Of a DNA stretch of 64,000 nt, positions 60,751-64,000 are shown one piece after another (position 1 is the first letter of the stretch; the number at the start of each line of letters is the position of its first letter). The notes below the pieces were generated by a model. That model was not told the origin of the DNA. It ran no database searches and was given only the letters and a program-made list of their open reading frames with translations. The stretch comes from an uncultured Clostridia bacterium. Its GTDB lineage: Bacteria > Bacillota > Clostridia > Peptostreptococcales > Anaerovoracaceae. The DNA lies in NCBI GenBank assembly GCA_934256595.1, contig CAKQOW010000006.1, positions 1-64,000 of the forward strand, in the 5' to 3' direction. The position numbers were made by a program, and so were the translations under genes.

Positions 60751-62085
60751 TTACCTCAATTCAACTAAATAATTTGAATTTTCCCGTGCGACCGACGGAC
60801 TATGAGATGCCACTATTATTTCTGCATTTGGAGCCAACTCACTTAATAATGGTAGCAATTGTCTTTGCCAAATCATATTAAGCGAAATTTCTGGTTCATC
60901 AATCATAAACAATTGTCTGTCACTTCCTTCAATTACAAAAATGGTTAATAGCACCAAAAGGTGCCGTTCTCCACTTGATAAAAATTCAATTTTATGGCTT
61001 TCTTCTGAAGAAGAAAATTTCACAATTACATTTTCTTCTGTGATTTGTAAATACTTTTCTGGACCTATATAGTCGTTAAAAATTTCTTCTAATCTATTTA
61101 CGGCTTGTATATACTCAGATTCTTTGTTTAATTCAGTTGACATATTTACAATAAGTTTTTTTAACAATGGGCTTTCATTGTTTTTAATCATTGTTCCTTG
61201 TCCATTAGCACTTTTAAGTATTTCAACAATTCTCTCACTGAGAGTATTGGTCAAGCCTGAGGATAACGCCAAAATTAATCTATCTCTATTTTTTAACAAT
61301 AAATTGTGATATTCTTCTTCACTTATGTCGATATTATCTAATGAAGCACATGCATCTGCTAAAGTATCAAATAATGCCTTTCGTACTTTATCATTAGATA
61401 CACTCTTTGCGACTCTATACCTTTCAACCAATAATTCTTCAATTACATCCATTGATACAGAATCTATATTCAAAATAGGTGCTGATAAATCCAAACTACT
61501 TCTAATCCTTCTTCCTCTTCTTCTTCTCTGATTCATATCCAAATTTCGACTCAACATATGGCAAAATGTAATTAAATCACTACCATCTTTAAATTTTTCT
61601 CGATATCGACTTCTTGATATACTATCATAAATTTCCTCTTCTGTTATATGTGAATTGTTAGCAATTCCTCTATTAACCCCAAAGAGAATACTCGACATTT
61701 CATCCAATTTGGATTGTCGATACTCATTCCAATCATAGTACATTGAAATTTGTTCTATGCTATTCCCTTCTTCATCTTTTATATGTTTTTTTCTCTCTTT
61801 TTTCTCAACTCTAACTATTTTTTCTTCTCCATTTTCTATAAATGCCATAGACATCCACTGCACTTTTTCTTGACTAAAAATAACATCATCCTGTGATAAA
61901 AAAGCATTAATCAATCTTAATATTGTAGTTTTTCCACACCCATTTTCTCCATAAATTACGGAAATATTATAATTTGAAAAATCAACCTTTAATATGCTAT
62001 TTAATGTATAATCTCTTTTTACCTCAACTGATTTTAACTTAATATTTAACTTATCTTTTTCATTATATGACAATTTTTCATTCAT
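60751..62085 (-). CDS. ariA: ABC-type AAA ATPase, AriA of a PARIS-like system
   Basis: A 444-aa ATPase of the AAA_15/21 (SMC/OLD-like) group. It has Walker A YGENGCGKTT (45-54), a long helical middle, the ABC signature LSSGERHLLV (about 369), Walker B LFMIDEPE (about 392-399) and a His switch ASHSP (about 426). In PARIS, AriA is the sensor scaffold that binds phage anti-restriction or DNA-mimic proteins and holds the DUF4435 effector. I place the start at 62085, with GAGGAG 7 bases upstream; an open frame continues to 62226 without a ribosome site. OLD/Gabija-type ATPases look similar, but the DUF4435 partner favours PARIS. Confidence 0.75.
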   Translation of the reverse strand: MNEKLSYNEKDKLNIKLKSVEVKRDYTLNSILKVDFSNYNISVIYGENGCGKTTILRLINAFLSQDDVIFSQEKVQWMSMAFIENGEEKIVRVEKKERKKHIKDEEGNSIEQISMYYDWNEYRQSKLDEMSSILFGVNRGIANNSHITEEEIYDSISRSRYREKFKDGSDLITFCHMLSRNLDMNQRRRRGRRIRSSLDLSAPILNIDSVSMDVIEELLVERYRVAKSVSNDKVRKALFDTLADACASLDNIDISEEEYHNLLLKNRDRLILALSSGLTNTLSERIVEILKSANGQGTMIKNNESPLLKKLIVNMSTELNKESEYIQAVNRLEEIFNDYIGPEKYLQITEENVIVKFSSSEESHKIEFLSSGERHLLVLLTIFVIEGSDRQLFMIDEPEISLNMIWQRQLLPLLSELAPNAEIIVASHSPSVARENSNYLVELR

Positions 62086-62361
62086 TATCTTTCTCCTCTT
62101 AACAACCACTTTTAAGCAAACAATCATTAAAATATTTTTATTTTTTACAGCTTCATCCAAATACGACAGTAGTTCTTTTATATTGTCCCACAAAAAATCT
62201 ATTTGGTGATATGTAGCCACACCCATTGATCCCTGGCCTGTTTCAAATCATAATCTGCATACATCTTACCATTACTATTGCATACAATACTTCCAAAAAA
62301 ATGATTTTCATCTGGCAACTTTACTTGTTCATACAAAGCAGTTATCTTGTTATTATATGGA
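62086..62361 (-). pseudogene. Possible recombinase remnant between guaA and the ATPase gene
   Basis: Just beyond the guaA stop an open minus-strand frame reads [14 protein letters not shown] and then continues for about 40 residues to a stop at 62199. NKITALYE resembles the N-terminus of serine site-specific recombinases of Firmicutes, but the following sequence does not continue the similarity. It may be a degenerate fragment of the element's integrase or chance. No other gene in these 276 bases. Confidence 0.2.
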
Positions 62362-63963
62362 TTACTCAAACTCAATCGTTCCAGGCGGCTTGCCGGTACA
62401 GTCATACACAACGCGGTTGACACAGTCAACTTCATTGACAATGCGAGTGGTAACACGGTCAATAAGATCCCAAGGCAGGTGTGCCGCCTCGGCAGTCATA
62501 AAGTCGCTGGTTGTCACTGCACGAAGCGCAATAGCATAGTCATAGGTTCTGAAGTCACCCATAACGCCTACGGAACGAATGTTGGTAAGCGCCGCAAAAT
62601 ACTGTCCCAGAGCACCCGGCTGTCCGAACTGAGGAATCTGTCCCTCACTAACGGCGCGTGCGATTTCCTCACGATAAATATAATCGGCATCCTGTACGAT
62701 TTTTACCTTTTCGGCAGTAACTTCACCGATGATACGTATTCCAAGTCCCGGTCCCGGGAACGGCTGACGGAATACCAGATAATCGGGAATTCCCAGTTCC
62801 AGACCGGCGCGGCGTACTTCGTCCTTGAAAAGCATGCGAAGCGGCTCGATAATTTCCTTAAAATCAACGTAATCCGGCAGTCCGCCTACATTGTGATGTG
62901 ACTTAATTACTGCGGATTTGCCTAGCCCGGACTCAATTACATCCGGATAGATGGTGCCCTGAACAAGGAAGTCAACAGCACCGATTTTCTTTGCTTCCTC
63001 TTCAAATACTCTTATAAACTCCTCGCCGATGATTTTGCGCTTTGCTTCCGGCTCGGTTACACCGGCAAGCTTTGAATAAAAGCGTTCCTGCGCGTTCACG
63101 CGGATAAAGTTCAAATCATACGGACCATTTGGACCAAATACCGCTTCAACCTCGTCTCCTTCGTTTTTGCGGAGCAGACCGTGGTCAACAAAAACGCAGG
63201 TAAGCTGCTTGCCGACAGCCTTTGACAGCAGTACAGCTGCAACCGAAGAGTCTACGCCTCCCGAAAGTGCGCAGAGCACCTTGCCGTCACCGACCTTTTC
63301 GCGTATTTCACGAATAGTAGTTTCAACGAAGCTATCCATCTTCCAGTCGCCCCTGCAACCGCAAACCTTGAGAACAAAATTCTGTAATATCTTAAATCCT
63401 TCTATGGAGTGCATAACCTCCGGGTGAAACTGTGTTGCATAGAAACCTGCCTCTGCATTTTCCATAGCTGCAACCGGGCAGACCGGTGTATGCGCCGTTA
63501 CTTTGAAGCCCTGAGGAACAGTTTCAATATAGTCTGTGTGGCTCATCCACATAATCGTATTGCCTACCGTCCCGCAACCCGTTGTTTCCGGGCCGCCCAC
63601 GCCAAGCTCTGCAAGCAGACCGCTGCGGTCATCAATGGTAACTTCGGTTCTGCCATATTCGCTTACCGGTGCGGTTGCAACCCTGCCGCCAAGCTGGTGA
63701 GCAAGAAGCTGTGCACCATAGCAAATGCCCAGCATCGGAATTCCAAGCTTAAAAAGCTCAGGACTGCACTGCGGCGAGTCATCGCCGTACACACTGTTAG
63801 GGCCGCCTGTCAGGATAATTCCCGACGGAGCCAGCTCTTTCAGTTCGTCCATCGAAATTGTATAAGGGTGGACTTCGCAGTATACATTACATTCACGAAC
63901 GCGGCGGGCAATAAGCTGATTATACTGTCCGCCGAAGTCCAAAACTACTATATTTTCTCTCAT
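62362..63963 (-). CDS. guaA: GMP synthase (glutamine-hydrolysing)
   Basis: Converts XMP to GMP in purine synthesis with ATP and glutamine. The 533-aa protein has the glutamine amidotransferase domain ([19 protein letters not shown], catalytic Cys in [23 protein letters not shown]), the ATP pyrophosphatase P-loop [19 protein letters not shown], and the dimerisation domain ending in PPGTIEFE. The C-terminus is intact, so any insertion at its 3' end has regenerated the coding end. No proper terminator follows. Upstream, only 37 bases remain in the window. Confidence 0.97.
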   Translation of the reverse strand: MRENIVVLDFGGQYNQLIARRVRECNVYCEVHPYTISMDELKELAPSGIILTGGPNSVYGDDSPQCSPELFKLGIPMLGICYGAQLLAHQLGGRVATAPVSEYGRTEVTIDDRSGLLAELGVGGPETTGCGTVGNTIMWMSHTDYIETVPQGFKVTAHTPVCPVAAMENAEAGFYATQFHPEVMHSIEGFKILQNFVLKVCGCRGDWKMDSFVETTIREIREKVGDGKVLCALSGGVDSSVAAVLLSKAVGKQLTCVFVDHGLLRKNEGDEVEAVFGPNGPYDLNFIRVNAQERFYSKLAGVTEPEAKRKIIGEEFIRVFEEEAKKIGAVDFLVQGTIYPDVIESGLGKSAVIKSHHNVGGLPDYVDFKEIIEPLRMLFKDEVRRAGLELGIPDYLVFRQPFPGPGLGIRIIGEVTAEKVKIVQDADYIYREEIARAVSEGQIPQFGQPGALGQYFAALTNIRSVGVMGDFRTYDYAIALRAVTTSDFMTAEAAHLPWDLIDRVTTRIVNEVDCVNRVVYDCTGKPPGTIEFE

Positions 63964-64000
63964 AATATCTACCTCAACTACTTAATTGCATTACCTTTGC

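Larger units (their letters stand above)
52126..62361. other. AT-rich defence island inserted at the 3' end of guaA
   Basis: Between the chromosomal-type genes on the left and guaA on the right, the sequence is clearly more AT-rich, with different codon usage and larger gaps. It contains only defence-type genes: a DUF262/HNH nuclease, an AlwI-type restriction enzyme, two adenine methyltransferases, a small possible regulator, and an ATPase/DUF4435 pair. The 3' end of guaA is a known integration site of genomic islands. No intact integrase is present. The limits given are approximate. Confidence 0.65.

Noticed and set aside
1..64000. CRISPR arrays and tRNA or rRNA genes.
   Set aside because: No regularly spaced repeats and no tRNA- or rRNA-like sequence were recognised on either strand by eye.

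Overview
This window looks like the chromosome of a Gram-positive anaerobe of the class Clostridia. The evidence is the complete division and cell-wall (dcw) gene order, the Bacillus/Clostridium order SRP RNA-dnaX-yaaK-recR with a yaaL-like gene and bofA, a SpoVD-type PBP with a PASTA domain, a meso-diaminopimelate-type MurE motif, and a six-gene Ech [NiFe]-hydrogenase operon. Assignment below class level is not supported by what can be seen. Almost every gene is on the minus strand. The exceptions are a Cys-rich protein gene (27681-28784) and a small yaaL-like gene (36678-36962).

Layout, in coordinate order. (1) 127-12867: a minus-strand run downstream of ftsZ: trmH-type methyltransferase, pheS, pheT, zapA, mutS2, argS, two radical-SAM genes and a TPR gene. 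(2) 12936-27378: the dcw cluster, transcribed mraZ-rsmH-ftsL-spoVD/ftsI-murE-murF-mraY-murD-ftsW-murG-murA-ftsQ-ftsZ. It lacks murB, murC and ftsA, its MurE has no N-terminal domain, and it starts at a promoter embedded in an array of MraZ-type boxes. (3) 27681-28784: an unrecognised Cys-rich protein, divergent from mraZ. (4) 28878-34235: echABCDEF, followed by an APC-family permease. Together these suggest amino-acid fermentation with ferredoxin-linked H2 metabolism and ion pumping. (5) 36349-39697: bofA, a yaaL-like gene, recR, ebfC, dnaX and the SRP RNA gene with a near-consensus promoter. (6) 39750-46495: a stomatin/NfeD pair, an AIR-synthase-like protein, ligA and pcrA. (7) 46511-52125: surface and signalling genes: a secreted repeat protein, a secreted GH25 lysozyme, a STAS-domain protein and two small proteins with double-glycine leader motifs.

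(8) 52126-62361: a visibly AT-rich island abutting the 3' end of guaA, which is a known integration hotspot. It carries a DUF262/HNH (GmrSD-like) nuclease, an AlwI-family restriction enzyme with two D12-class adenine methyltransferases, a small possible DNA-binding protein with a predicted leaderless transcript, and an ATPase plus DUF4435 pair matching the PARIS anti-phage system (AriA/AriB). PARIS responds to phage anti-restriction proteins, so its position beside a restriction-modification system makes functional sense. (9) 62362-63963: guaA.

The points most worth following up are the two double-glycine-leader proteins, one of which carries a duplicated four-CxxC zinc-ribbon-like module; the compact restriction plus PARIS island; the MurE without its UDP-binding domain; the hairpin that covers the murA ribosome binding site; and the Ech ferredoxin subunit with four instead of two predicted [4Fe-4S] clusters.
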